64,000 bases of DNA from positions 17,716,312 to 17,780,311 of the forward strand of contig NC_036459.1 in the NCBI RefSeq assembly GCF_002775205.1. Direction: 5' to 3'. Made by a program: the position numbers and the translations under genes. The notes under the pieces were generated by a model that saw only the letters and a program-made list of their open reading frames with translations, made no database searches and was not told the DNA's origin. Source of the DNA: Xiphophorus maculatus (taxonomy: Eukaryota; Chordata; Actinopteri; Cyprinodontiformes; Poeciliidae). Below, piece after piece: positions 12,901 through 24,617 of this stretch; position 1 is the first letter of the stretch; every line of letters starts with the position of its first letter.

Positions 12901-15900
12901 ACTACATCTGAGTGGCTCAGCAAAAGCTGCAGTCAAGCAAGGGTTTCTGAAAGTGGCTTCCGTTTACCGTCAGGCCAATTTGTGCAACTTTAACATGTGA
13001 AAAAAAGGAAGCGCTTCAAAAAGGAACTGAGTGTGTTTTAGATGCCCAATGAGGTGGAGGAGTTGAAAGTGAAGTGGTTAAGGGACAAAGTGTGTACATG
13101 TTTCATTATCAGCTCTAAACAGAAGCCGATTCTCTGTCACTGGAGAGGCAGCGCGTCACACAGAATGTGTGTTAACATGAAAAACTTTAATATATGATTT
13201 ATTTCTGTTCTCCTCATTGAACCAGGACACAACACACTCCGTCTCCATGCAAGGCAGGTGAAAACAAACGGCAAATATTAACATTTCACTGCATCTATTT
13301 CAGTCAGTTAGGTTCATGAATCATCTGAAGAGACGAATAAAATTAATCTGAAATTCTATTTTGAGAAAGATTTAATCCAACAACAACAACAACAACAACA
13401 AGTCCACCCAGGATGTTATATTGACTTTATAGCAGGAAGTTTGTTTCCTGACAGGAAATGAGATAGGCATGTTTTAAGAGGTAATGAAACAATCAATGAT
13501 TATGAATATGATCTGCTTTCATTTCTACTATATAAAAATTATGAATCAAAACTCATTTAACAATCACAATGTTCTGTGGAACAATCTTTAGTGCCATGAC
13601 AGCCGTCACACACCTCAATCTTTAGCTGCCTCCACTGATTCTCAATCAATTCAAATGATAAATGCTTCATTGATCCCACAGGGAAACTAAATGTTGCTGT
13701 AACTCAATTTATTCATGATTCTCTGAAGAGTTATTACAGATGGTAATGGCTGCGGGAAGAAAGAATCTCTTATAGCAGCAAACTGAAAAGGCCTCTGACT
13801 GAAGACACTGTTTCTATGACAACCTCATGAAGAGGAAGGCCAGAGTTGGTGCTATGATTGGGTCCCTTCAACATGTTGAACAAATTAAACTATTATTTAG
13901 AACCTATGTCTAAGTATGAATAATGTTGAGCCAAACTAATTGACCTAAGCGTAGGACGTGTTTAGGATCAGATTTATACACATTAAGCCCTGATGAATGT
14001 AGCAGGTAACAGAGGGAAAAAAAACAAACCTAATGCCAGACTCAGAAGAAAGGACTGACCTTGTCTGATGTCGTTCCTAATGTCACACTCCAGGTTTTCC
14101 ATCAACTTGTTCATCCTGACGGTGAACTGCTGCCGTTGTCTTCGGTAGACGAAAAACACGACTGAAATGAACGAGGAAACACGTAAAGAGAAATCTCCAG
14201 CAGTGCCGTCGGTGGAGGCCTAAACCGTGGCGCACTTACCAACCAGGGTGATGGGGATCAGGAATATGATGATCAGTATTAAAAAAACCAACGGAGATGA
14301 TTTGTTCAGTGTTATAGATTCATCTCCATATTTTACCTGTAACAGACCATAATCACAATAGTTGATAACACTTTATTTGAAGGGGTGTGCAGAAGACTGA
14401 CATGAGGCTGTCGTAAGTAGGACATAACTTCTGTCTTGAACATGAAGTGGCGTCTTCATGAAGGTTTAGGACTTTTGTCATGAAGTGTCATTTGGTAAAT
14501 AATGCAAAGTTGACACTTTTAAATGACTTTTAATGCAAGTTTTAATTGAACTTTGCATTAAAAGTGTCATTATTTACCGAATGACACTTTGTGACACCAG
14601 TCGTAAAATATTTATGAAGAGTCATTCATGTTCATTCATGACAGATCAGGGTTGTTCGGGGCTCTAGCGCAGTCGTTCATCCAGCTGCCCGCCATGTTTA
14701 TGAGGTAAAACATGCTTATAGTTGACAGGAAATTTGAAAACATCACTTGATAGTTATGCATTATTGGAAGACTGCAAGATTAACACCCAAACACCAACTA
14801 AATGCTGAAACTGTTGTAAAGCCAAAACTCTCTCTAAAGCATCCACAACATAAAGCATAAAGAGTCGTGATGAGCCACCAGACAGATCAAGCTAACAGGT
14901 TGAATGAGACTTTCTTACAACATAATGACACTGGGTTTGCTTCCAGAAGAACCTGATCTGGTGTTTTTGTTATTTTCAAATGTGAAAATAAAATCTCCCT
15001 GAACACAAATAACTGAACACAGGTTGTGCCTCCCCACGTGCCGACAACAACCACTAATCATTTGAAATAATTGGCAAGTGGTGAGGAGGAAGTTTGGTAC
15101 GAACAGACAAATTCTAAGTCCAACAGATTCTGTACATTCCAACTGATTCCAGTTATCGACTAATGAAGTCAAGATCCGTTTATTATTCAAATTGGTTAAA
15201 AAAGATTGGTTCTTTTTAGCATTGTGTCAATAACTTTACAGCACTCCCTCATATTGAGCATGCAGATGATATTTCATTCAATTTTAAGTGCAAACTTTGA
15301 CTATGCCAGTTAAAAATTTTCCTTTTTTTTAGATTCAGTTCATTTTGTGTTTTCGCATAAAGATTGCAGAGAAATTTGGGCCAGCTTTGTACTCTGTAAC
15401 TCCTGGTCTCGTTCTTTGAACAGCCAAAGCTCTACAGTAGTCCTACGTCCTGCTGGTTATGTGGTCAAACTCATTGCTCTTGTTCTGTTTCTTTGTCTGT
15501 TCCTGGTTCGACTTTATTTTTCTGAATTTGCCCAGTTTTCTCGCAAAATTATAGTCAGTTTAGTTTATCTGCTACCATCAACATGTCCTGTCCTGTTTCT
15601 TGGTTCATGTTAACCAAGTAATGTGAGACACTGGTAGGGAAAGCTGTTGTAGTTGCAGCTAAAAAACACAGGACTTCAACAGCACTTCAAATTATTAAAC
15701 TTATACTACCATAAATGTAGCATTTACCTTGACTATATCAATGTCGGCGCTTTGCAGTCCTTTGATCTCACAGATGAAGGTTTCTGTCTTGTTGCTTAGT
15801 CCTTCGGGTTTTATGAAGCAGTCATGTTCAATTTCATTCTGAATTCCCACAACTGACAGCTCTGCTTCTGTCATCTGCAGGTTATCTGCCTTTTTCTGAA

Positions 15901-18900
15901 AGATCAGAACCAGTTTCCCCTTCAATAATATAACATCAACATGTCTGAGTGAACCACTGTGGACGGAAACGGCCTTACCTGAATAGTGATGCGGACATCT
16001 TTCCCTTCCTTCACCGCCGCGAAGCTGGAAAACTCTGGGTCAGGATAGTAAGTTATTTTCTGAGCGCAGGGCAACGTTTCATTGACCACTTTCAGAAACA
16101 CGGTGCTGCTGGACACCAAAGGGCTTTTGGCTGCAGGCGTTTCATAGATGAGAGTCTGTTGGAAATAAAAACGGAGCATGACGTAGTTCACCGTATGCTG
16201 ATGTCAGAGTTTCTGTCTGCAGAGTTACCTGATAGCTGCTGCTCATGAGAGACATGACTTCCTGCTGGGCGGGGCTGTGTGTGATCCCCTCCACCAAATC
16301 CAGGTGAGTCCCAGAAATAGTGACCTTCCTGCCCCCACTGGAGGACAAACACACTTTACTTGCCTGTTATTCTGACCAGCTGTTTGACAGCGCACCACCT
16401 GTGACTGTAAATTTTTATTTACATCCAGTGGTGTGAAAAAATATTCACCACTTCATACATTTATTCTGTTCCTGCTTTCGTCACATTTAAATGGTTCAGG
16501 TTTTCAAACAAAGCAGCCAGGCTCTATGTAAGACAACAATAACTGGTTGAACTTTACTCGCTCCTCTAAGCAGAACAGTTTTAATTTAGCTGCTCTGGTT
16601 GGGTTTTGAGCATGAACTCTGTGCGTAATGTCACAGCGCAACATTTCAGTCCGATTTAGATCTAGACTTTGAATAGGCCACAAGTAAAATCAGTTGTAGT
16701 TTTGCTTGTATACTTCACTGTCCTGTTGAATGCAGTAAATGCACAAACCAAGTTCACCCTTGGTTTGAACTCTAACTGACCCATGAAGACGTGTGTTGTT
16801 TTTGAGCTCTTTTAGCTCGTTTCATGTTGTCAAACTTGGTCCACATGAGTAATTTCTTAATTTTTGAAATTCTATATCTTAAGAAGGCTTTAAAGTTTTT
16901 AGCTTCTTGCTCCAAAGTTCTTGTACTCTGTTCAATTCCTCCATTTTTTTGGCCTCTTACATTTGACAGATGGCAGACAGGAAAGGAACACATAACAAGA
17001 AGAGGAAGACATACAATAAATTGTCCAAATACATTTAGAACTGGGCACATGGTGCTTCACTTCCTCCTCAGGAGTTTAACCAGCTACAAGTACTGGCTGA
17101 CATATTAATAAGTGTGCCAAACAGTAAAAAACTGAAAAAACATTCAGATGTAGAAAATATTCAATGAATGCTTTTCATTTGCAGGAATTCAAATTTTAAA
17201 TGACAGAAACACCAATGCTTATGGTATTCTTGTTTTTTTTTTTACAATGAAGTAGTCCATTATGTTTCTGAAACTGCAGAGTAACTAATGGATTCAGAGT
17301 CATTGCATTTAAAGGGGAAGTAATGTTGAAGTGAAAATGGGTTGTTCAGGAAGTGTCAGTTTTCCCGTGTAATTGTTACTACGACAGTTTGCTTCAACGG
17401 GTTTCTGTAAATTTCACCAGTTACAAAGCAGTGGGTGTCAAACTAAATAATGGGGGTCTTTGGTTCGTTTTGAAAAAAGGAACAAGTTGGGAATTAAAGT
17501 GGAAGTCGGATACACGCCTGTTTGTTCAGAAACCTCACCACATTTTCAGCTGACCACAGGTTATTTAGTTGATTCAGATGAAATGTATTTATTCCCTTGA
17601 TGATGATCAGCAAAAGTAAGATCCAAGTGGAGAGGAAGTGTCAACACACTGCAAAAAGCCAAAGTCCTACCAAGCATTTCTGTGTATTTTCTACACTTGA
17701 AATGATTCACAATCAACGTAAAAGTAACTTTTCAGTAAGATATGTAAGCTTGTTTTAAGTCAATAATTCTTGAATAAAGATACAAAGTTCTAGTTTTTTC
17801 CGACTTATAACAAGACATTTTTCCATTACAATTGAAAAAATTTGCTAGTGGAGCTCACTCGTTTTTTTTCTACATTTATATTCAAAGATTGATTTAAAAC
17901 AAGCTCCTACTGTATGTTTTACTGAAAAGTTACTTTTAAGTTAGTTTTGTCTTATGTCTGTCTCAAGTGTACTAGGATGTTTGCACAACAAACTAGACAA
18001 AAATACTTGGTAAGAGTTTTTTTGTTTTGTTTTTTTGCAGTGTAATCCTGTGAAGATCACGTGTGCAGGCTTCCTTAAGCAGAAATATTTCTGTATAAAA
18101 AAATATATATATACAGAAGGAATAAAGGAATTTCTTCTTTATAAGTTTAAAGAGGTCCAACAAACAACTTTTGGTTTAATAAATAAATTAATATTACATC
18201 AGTGCATGGTTCTCTGCAGATGCTGGAAATTGTTAATCTATATTATTTTTTTTGCAAAAAAAAAAAAGTTTAAATACCTTCTCCAGCTGCTGCTTGGTGT
18301 AATATCAGTGCAGATTGGTGATGACTGATAGGTGATGGTGAAGTTGCCGTGGCAACTTCCATCTGGAAGGAGAACACACACTTTGGCCAGGCCTTTAGCT
18401 TCTGTGCTGGGAATAGGGAAGGTCAGACTGGAGCCGTTGTTGTTCCACACCGGGGATCTGACCAGAGAACACAGAGAGACAAAAACTGTTCAACTATAAA
18501 CTAGCGTCCTGTGCATCACAGGTCAAATCACCTTTATTTGTGTAGCAAGAAGGCAACAAGGCAACTCATAATGTTTTACACCAAAAAAAAATCACAATAC
18601 AGTAACCAGTTATGAAACAAGCAATGAGCTGTAAGCAAGTTCACTCTGAAACCCGACTGCAAGATGCTAAAACAAAAAAATCTCCTGAAACAGGAATGTC
18701 ACCACAAGGCCTACAAGCTCCTGCTGCTGTTCATGTGAAAGTGCATGTCTGTACAATCAGACAGAAGCTGCACAGTGTTACTTTTTCTGCCACACAAGGT
18801 GAAAGTCGAGATTAGAGAGGAGGGTTACTGAACATTTTTCTCAGTCAGAAAACACACTTTTAAGTCATTTAATGTTTTCACTGTAATCAAATAACCTTCT

Positions 18901-21900
18901 TTACCCTAACAAAATGAGTGAACATATATTTTAGAGCAGACATAATGTTTTCACACACTGAGCAAAGAATAAAACGACTCACTCCTTTGGGTCACAGTCC
19001 AGGTCTGCTTTAATCCTGACTCCGGTCGCATCTCGGAGGTTACGACCCGACAACACAGCCTGATTTCTGCCATAGAAAGACACAACGCTGGGAGAGATGG
19101 AGGAGATCTCTGGTTTCTGAAGGAGCAGAAAATACAAATGTCTCACATTACAACGAGTTACACTGAAAATAGAACTTGTTGGTTATAGTTTCAGTATAAC
19201 TGAACTCAGATCAACTAAAATGCTGACTCACAGAAAAGTTCCTCCCAAACTGCCCAATGTTTGCACAAATGTCCTGCAGAAAGAGAGAAGTGGCATTTAT
19301 CAGATCATTTTATGAAGCCGTTCCAGCTGACATTAGTCCAGTTTAACACAGAAACGGAAAAAAACAAAAAAACAAACAATAGATATTCATGTTAAGGAAA
19401 TGTAATTATGTCTAACAAGCACCATCTGAGAAGAAACGCTGCTGACTGCGTCAGTGGCCCAGGAGCAGCTGTTCTGTCTCCATCCACATCCTGCTCTGAC
19501 ACACCGCTGACACCTGGACAGAAAACAGTCCCAGTTTGATCTCAGCTTTACTCAAACATTGCGACACATGATACAGATTTATTTAGAAACAACAAGCTGC
19601 AGTGACGACATGATTCCTGTCAATGAAACATTGTGAAGAATGAAGCTTCTCAGGATTCAACACTGATTCTTTCCTTTCAGCTACAACAGGAAACAGATGA
19701 TTCTACTAGTGGGTCATCGGTCAGATTTAAATATCAGCTACAATATTTGTATTATTCAGATTTTATGCAGAGTAGAGTTGTTATGAAAACACTGGAGTTA
19801 AATTATGCTGCTAGACTTTGGGATGATACCAGTTGTTATTAAATCTGTATTATAAAAGATAAATGAGCTTACAGGTGAAAACTTGGTTGCCCCTGGATAC
19901 TGGAACAGTTGACCATCTTTATTTTTTCTGACAGAAATGTGTCTCCAAGTCTGATCGTCACGGTAACGTCAAGATCTGTAAATCCAAGATAAAGTATGAA
20001 ACTTTAACAGCTGGAACAAAATGTTTAAAGACTTCCTGACCATCACTGACCATCAGCAGGGAAAGGGGCATTGAGAATGCAGGTGCATTGTGGGTACTGT
20101 GGTTTTGGTCCCTGTTTTTTACAAAGCTGGGTGGAGGTTGTAGAGAAATCACAGGTGAAGTTAGGCTGAACCTTCTTCTCCGTAGTCAGGTGTGATTGGA
20201 CGACTATTTTTATCTGAGAAAAGAACAAATATAAGATGATAATAACTGATAGTTCCAGATGAATACAGTCAAAAATATATGAATTAATAACCCACCTCTC
20301 CTGTGGAGTCCTTCAGAAATCTGTGAGAAACTATTTTCTGCTTGGATTCATCAGGGATGGACAGCCTCTCTGAACCTGTGCAGTCGTCTTTAAACGAGCA
20401 GCTGAAAAAAATGTAAATGTGTCATCATAAAGTTGAGATTGAAGGATTGAGCTGCAGGTGAAGTTTCTCTGACCTTTTCTTAGAGACACACCAGACACAG
20501 AATGGATCCTGGGCAGAAAGACAATCCTTCACATTTTGGTAAGTTCTGCAGTTTGACACTGGAACACGTTTCACCTGGAGCAGAACACCATGTTTCAGAA
20601 ACACATCAACAGGCAGGGCAAGTGAACGCCACATGAAAAAGCTCCAATCTACCTGGTTTTTAAACGGCACATAGAGATGTTTCTGATCCACTGGATCCAG
20701 TTGGACTTTTGGAAACACTTTGTTGTCTCCACTGGTTCTGTAGAGGATCTGTGGACAGGAGGGCTGATACTTCCTGTCTACAGAGAGCTGATGACAACAA
20801 CAACAGTGAGGTTGAAGATACAGTATTTATCAAAGAAACAGGGTTAGCTGGATAGATAAAAAAATATTATGGCAATAACTCAAGATAAATATTAGTTAAA
20901 GTTATGCTATACTAACCAGACAGTTGTATAATCACTGACGTTACATTCCCAGATATAAAAACACTGACATAAAAACAATATGGCACATGGAAACAATATG
21001 GCACATGGAAACAATATGGCACATGGAAACACTATGGCACATGGAAACAATATGGCACATGGAAACAATATGGCACATGGAAAAGTAACAAAGTTCGGTC
21101 ATGACACAGCAGGACACTGTGATTTCCTCACCATTGATCTAATTACTGTATAAATGGCTTTTTATGACTGAAAAGGCCTGATAAGCCATAATCAGTCCTG
21201 ATGTCAGGACTGATGGGAAAATCTCTTACAGTACAATTAGTCACATATCCACTCAAATCTGTTTTTTGTTTTTTTAAATTGCCAGATAAAATATATTTTT
21301 GAAACTTTATTAACAGAAACCTGTGGAAGAAGGGTTTTATAGTGGATGAAGTGGTATAGCACATATTAAAGTCTAGTATATCATCTGATCTAATGTCTGC
21401 TCAACCTCAAAACTTGTGTAGTAATTTTGTTTATCTGTTGTCTGTAAAATGTTCATAATTCGACATGAAAACATATAACATGTAAAACATGTATCTCAAA
21501 AATTAGCTAAAGAGCCAAAAATAATTCAACAGTTTCACTAGAAAACAGTTTTATACGTCAATGTGACTTTTGTCACTGTGTTTGTAAAAGATACAAATCT
21601 GTTTACTTATTTTACTAGAACAATTTTTCCTCTCAGTTGTTAGTTTTCTACCCACCTTGATGATCTGTCCATCTGCTGTTCCAATGAAGAAAACCATCCA
21701 GCCGTTCAGCCTGACGGCCAGAACAGAACTCATGAGGTTCTGCTTAAAAAGCAAAGCCTTCGGTTTCAGGAGCACAGGAACCAACTGAGGAACAGAGAGA
21801 ATCGTTTCAACATTTTGTCTTTACAAACTGAGGAAAGATGTATAGTTTTATAAATGGCAACAAAGAACAAGTTTCAATAAGTCGGCTTTAAATGTTTATA

Positions 21901-23233
21901 TTTTAGACAGAAATATAAACAAAACTATAAACAACAACACACACATTGCCACAGATTATATGACAAATGGTTTTTACATTTCTCAAACTGAACACTACAA
22001 AGTTTAGTAAAAGTGATTAAAAAGAGTAAAACAGTTAATAATACACAAAAACATGCCAACCTTTATATTTCTTCAATAGAAATCTCTCAACCTTTACTGG
22101 ATTTTTCAGTCTGTCTCAGTTCATATACATGTAAAATGCTGCTGGAGATTCTCAGTCATCCAGGACTCAGTTAAATATCAAAGCATGTCAACCATAAACA
22201 TTCAAAGATTATGTTTAATACAATAACTTACCCAGGAATTTGTACTTTTTGATGTGTAAAAAAAGTCTGGATCTTTATTCTTCTCTCTGCTGAGATCAGG
22301 ACTGACGTCAAACAGCAGCAGCTCAGTGTTGCTTTCTCCTCCGTCCACACTGAACACTCCACTCCACAGGACCTGCTGTCCACCTGGGACGACCGAGGAG
22401 GCCAGCAGTCTGCTGCCTCCAGAGGAACTGAGAGTCGCTCCATGAAGAGACTCCAGAGTCTGAGCTTTACTGGTTTCAGCCTGAAGCCAGATCAGACGGA
22501 CTTTGTTGGTTTTACCTCCTGATGCCACGTTGGAGAACAGATACACTGTTGAGTTGATCTGGAATCCGTCCACAAACTCTACATCAGCTTCAGTTTGGAT
22601 CCCAGGTTTAACACCTGATCGACCAGACCAGGAAAATATATCCCCAGGCTGTTTATGATCAGTGTTTTGAAGGTTGATTGTCTTTAAATCAGCGCTACAC
22701 TCTGTCTTGTCTCTCGGGTTCTTTATCGCTGTCAGAATGTAAGTCTCAGTCTGACCTGAATCCTCCTTCACATCCACCAGAAAGCTGACAGACCCACTGC
22801 TGCTCCTCTGAGGTCCCACCTGGATGGATTCACTGTAAACCAGCTTAGAGATGTTCTTCAGGTCCAGAACTTCACAGAAACCACAGAGTTTGTTTCCAGT
22901 CACACCGCAGCTGATCAATGTGTCATTTTTCTCAAATGGTAATAAAACATTAACTTTGAAAGTCGCGTTTAAGACAGCCTTCATGGGGTCTCTGTAAAAC
23001 TCTTTATCCTGTTGGTCAGTGCTCTTTAAGATCCCTCTCTGGGTCAGGTTGTAGATCAGAGTCAGGTCACGGCTCAGCTGGTAAAGATTCTCCTCTGTAG
23101 CGATGTAAACAGAGTTGTTGCCCACAGCGAGCTGACGGAGGTCCTCTGTAAAGTTGAACTCTCTGTTCTCCTCCAGACATTGAGCAGGTTCTCCCCAGAT
23201 GGAGCAAAGCAGACCGAGCAGAAGAAAGACCAT
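75..23233 (-). CDS. plxnc1: Plexin-C1, full-length semaphorin receptor (31 coding exons)
   Basis: Single-pass receptor that binds semaphorins (Sema7A in mammals) and signals through a cytoplasmic GAP acting on Ras/Rap-type GTPases. The exons join in phase to about 1522 aa; from memory human PLXNC1 is 1568 aa with 31 coding exons. Order: signal peptide (1-19), sema domain (to about 420), PSI (about 425-490), further PSI/IPT repeats (to about 880), membrane span (about 896-918), cytoplasmic GAP with inserted Rho-binding region. Orthology rests on close agreement with human PLXNC1 in the cytoplasmic half, e.g. [16 protein letters not shown] and LLYAKDIP, and the C-terminal LQHVKDLFD. The start chosen is the Met at 23231-23233 because it gives a clean signal peptide ([13 protein letters not shown]); an in-frame Met further upstream would put basic sequence before it. 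The stop is at 75-77, so the 3' UTR leaves the window. Introns 22-24 and 29-31 carry hairpins and a CA repeat. Confidence 0.95.
1301..1338. repeat. Perfect 16-bp hairpin, 6-nt loop
   Basis: CCATATTTTTCAACCA at 1301-1316 faces its exact complement at 1323-1338, in plxnc1 intron 29. Confidence 0.9.
3474..3507. repeat. Perfect 15-bp hairpin, 4-nt loop
   Basis: AAATGTTCACACCTC and its exact complement around CGCT, in plxnc1 intron 24. Confidence 0.9.
4778..4852. repeat. (AC)n microsatellite
   Basis: Almost pure AC dinucleotide run in plxnc1 intron 23. Confidence 0.98.
9912..9960. repeat. (TG)n microsatellite abutting the exon 21 donor of plxnc1
   Basis: The run ends at 9960, directly next to the GT of the donor at 9962-9961. 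On the transcript the intron therefore starts GTACACACAC. One GGGC interruption is present. Confidence 0.97.
11042..11103. repeat. Two adjacent perfect hairpins
   Basis: An 18-bp stem (11042-11059 with 11062-11079, 2-nt loop) is followed at once by a 12-bp stem (11079-11090 with 11092-11103, 1-nt loop), in plxnc1 intron 20. Confidence 0.92.
11766..12299. mobile_element. Related, diverged MITE in plxnc1 intron 19
   Basis: Shares the sub-terminal sequence of the 17647 element (CTTACCAAGTACTTTTGTTT at the left, CTTGGTAGG and TTTTGCAGTG at the right) with different internal sequence. The left terminus is worn and no clear target duplication was found. Confidence 0.45.
13379..13403. repeat. (CAA)n microsatellite
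   Basis: About eight CAA units in plxnc1 intron 16. Confidence 0.9.
13620..13880. repeat. Dispersed repeat relic in plxnc1 intron 16
   Basis: Contains sequence (TTCATTGATCCCACAGGGAAA, then GGGAAGAAAGAATCTC-type motifs) that resembles a widely dispersed fish retroelement tail. Family and ends could not be determined. Confidence 0.3.
14240..14336 (-). other. plxnc1: plxnc1 exon 15: transmembrane segment
   Basis: A 97-nt exon, entering in phase 0 and leaving in phase 1. It encodes a juxtamembrane KYGDES motif and then a long uncharged stretch ([16 protein letters not shown]) that continues into exon 16 (VFFVY) and is stopped by basic YRRQR. This is a normal type I plexin membrane span. The corresponding exon of both paralogues in this window is 100 nt and poorly conserved in the hydrophobic part. 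Confidence 0.93.
14355..14640. repeat. Palindromic repeat in plxnc1 intron 14
   Basis: Contains a long imperfect hairpin (about 14482-14592) in which GTGTCATTTGGTAAATAATG on one side faces its complement on the other, flanked by CATGAA-rich sequence. It resembles a fish foldback MITE. No target duplication was identified. Confidence 0.45.
17647..18042. mobile_element. MITE in plxnc1 intron 11
   Basis: Inverted ends CACTGCAAAAA and TTTTTTGCAGTG enclose AT-rich, partly palindromic sequence. The same element is at 53230-53622 in plexin-C1-like 3, so it was present before the inverted duplication or was carried over by conversion. Confidence 0.65.
20972..21083. repeat. 18-bp minisatellite, about 6 units (plxnc1 intron 2)
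   Basis: Tandem ATGGCACATGGAAACAAT units, one with a CACTATGG variant. The orthologous array in plexin-C1-like 3 is expanded. Confidence 0.95.
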
Positions 23234-24172
23234 CTTGTACCAAAGACTGATTGAGACAGTGAGACACTGATGGACTGCAGTACACTGTGGTCTCTGTGTC
23301 CATAGAGATGTGCGTAAATGCGCTGCGGCTTTGCCGAAAGAAGAAGTGCTGAAATTGGAAGGAAATGAGCGAAACCGGAAATAAAAACAACACATAATTT
23401 ATAAAAGTTTTAGTACCTATGTTGCGTGTTTACACAAATTAACTTGCCCGGTTCAAACTCTTAAAGCGTGTAAAGCTCCGAGAAAAAAACCCCGCACACC
23501 TGTTGAGTGAGCGCGCGCTCCCCAGGTAAAAATACTGCGTTAAACCTGGCTGAAATTAACGTTTTTTGAATGACATTTTACATGGTCGTGCGCCTCCGAA
23601 AGCTAATAGAACACGAGCCATCATAAAATAGTCCGAACCGACTTATTCTAAAAGTCTAAGAGTATTTCTGAAATCAAGGCGAAACGTTGTTCTGGCATAA
23701 AGAGATCAGTTTTTATACATTTCATTAACAACAATGCCCTCTAGTGTCGGGAAGTTGTCATTACTGCCACCTCAACGATTCCGACCGTTAAGCTGATGCA
23801 GCCTTACCGGTTACGTCCCATCCGGTAGGTGGTGAAACGCTTCATTACTTGCCTAGTATCAGATTACCTGATGTAAGAACACATCTGAATTCATTCTGTT
23901 CGTGGACAGGATCGTCAAGGTGTAGTTGGTGTTCTGGCAACTATCCGGGTTTGGGTTTCCATGACAGACACAAGCCCCCATTTCGGTGGATATTTGCTTA
24001 CATAAACATCGCTACTTATTTGATCTATTAACTTTGAAAATAGGCATCCAGCAGCAGGACCTCCAGCAGAAGACATTATTCATTCCTTAAAATAATGAAT
24101 TATTTTAGTAATTCATCATTTAAAATAATTAATATATTATTGTAAGATGATTTATTTTTCCTTTTGAATTAA

Positions 24173-24381
24173 TGTGGTTACATACAAGATCCATAGCTAA
24201 GGAATTGTGCTGTGCCTTTAAGAGGAGCTGTTTCTTTCTTCGTTGGTTTTTTTTTAGGTGTGCCCGAGACGGGTTCTGTTCTGTTAAAATGGAGGTTGAA
24301 TAAAAGTCTGGACAGCTACGCTATTCCCTCTCAATGTTCTGCTCTTTCTCCACCCACGACCTCTTATTTTATGGTAACACA
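24173..24381. mobile_element. Possible solo LTR
   Basis: About 209 bp beginning TGTGGTTAC and ending GGTAACACA, i.e. TG...CA termini with a short inversion, containing an AATAAA (24300) about 80 bp before the end. No target duplication is visible, so this is tentative. Confidence 0.3.
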
Positions 24382-24617
24382 GACTTAACTCACATCATAA
24401 GTGTTACATTATTAATATTAAAATAACAATAATTACTTTCTTTTAATGTGTGCACATAAAAAAATATGCTAAGCTAGGTATTTCCTAGGATTTTATGAGT
24501 TATGACAACTTCGGAAAGTTTACAATCGCCGTATTACAAGTGTCATTCGTTAAACAGGCTTCACTATGGACCATAAACTGTTTGGAGGGGAGAAACTACT
24601 TTTATTGTGCATTACTA

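Larger units (their letters stand above)
75..14161 (-). other. plxnc1: plxnc1 exons 16-31: juxtamembrane helix, split RasGAP, Rho-binding domain
   Basis: Exons, 5' to 3': 14161-14060, 12770-12667, 12588-12547, 12463-12339, 11721-11520, 10109-9963, 7680-7512, 5885-5785, 3686-3611, 2721-2687, 2600-2505, 2388-2225, 2138-1991, 1847-1707, 931-857, 179-75. GAP landmarks are both present: the first arginine motif LLLRRTES (exon 20) and the second, [15 protein letters not shown] (exons 27-28). The Rho-binding insert falls in about exons 21-24 ([17 protein letters not shown]). Exon 25 is only 35 nt and is placed by phase: the G ending exon 24 completes GAT. Exon 26 ends at AAG followed by GC rather than GT. 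No coding lesion was seen, so this is the only copy in the window able to signal as a plexin GAP. Confidence 0.92.
15728..23233 (-). other. plxnc1: plxnc1 exons 1-14: sema, PSI and IPT ectodomain
   Basis: Exons, 5' to 3' on the minus strand: 23233-22232, 21784-21656, 20787-20653, 20574-20474, 20401-20296, 20213-20051, 19975-19873, 19513-19423, 19273-19232, 19116-18983, 18457-18278, 16337-16229, 16155-15979, 15895-15728. Each is bounded by AG and GT and the phases chain without a stop. Exon 1 alone carries 334 codons of the sema propeller. Exons 4-5 hold the cysteine-rich PSI module ([21 protein letters not shown]), exon 8 a second small cysteine module ([15 protein letters not shown]), and exons 10-14 the IPT repeats ([26 protein letters not shown]). 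All of this is mirrored, almost base for base and including introns, at 47.6-54.6 kb. Confidence 0.93.
15585..23300 (-). repeat. Inverted duplication, left arm (plxnc1 exons 1-14)
   Basis: Left arm of a large inverted repeat; the right arm is at 47620-54582. Introns match as well as exons, including a MITE in intron 11 and a minisatellite in intron 2. The inner boundary is sharp at about 15585, within intron 14: matching sequence ends after a shared AGGACAGGACATG. The outer boundary near exon 1 fades gradually through the 5' UTR. Confidence 0.88.

Noticed and set aside
22202..23395. N-terminal extension of plxnc1 exon 1 beginning MCCFYFRF
   Set aside because: The extension is basic and removes the signal peptide from the N terminus; the Met at 23233 fits the family and the paralogues.
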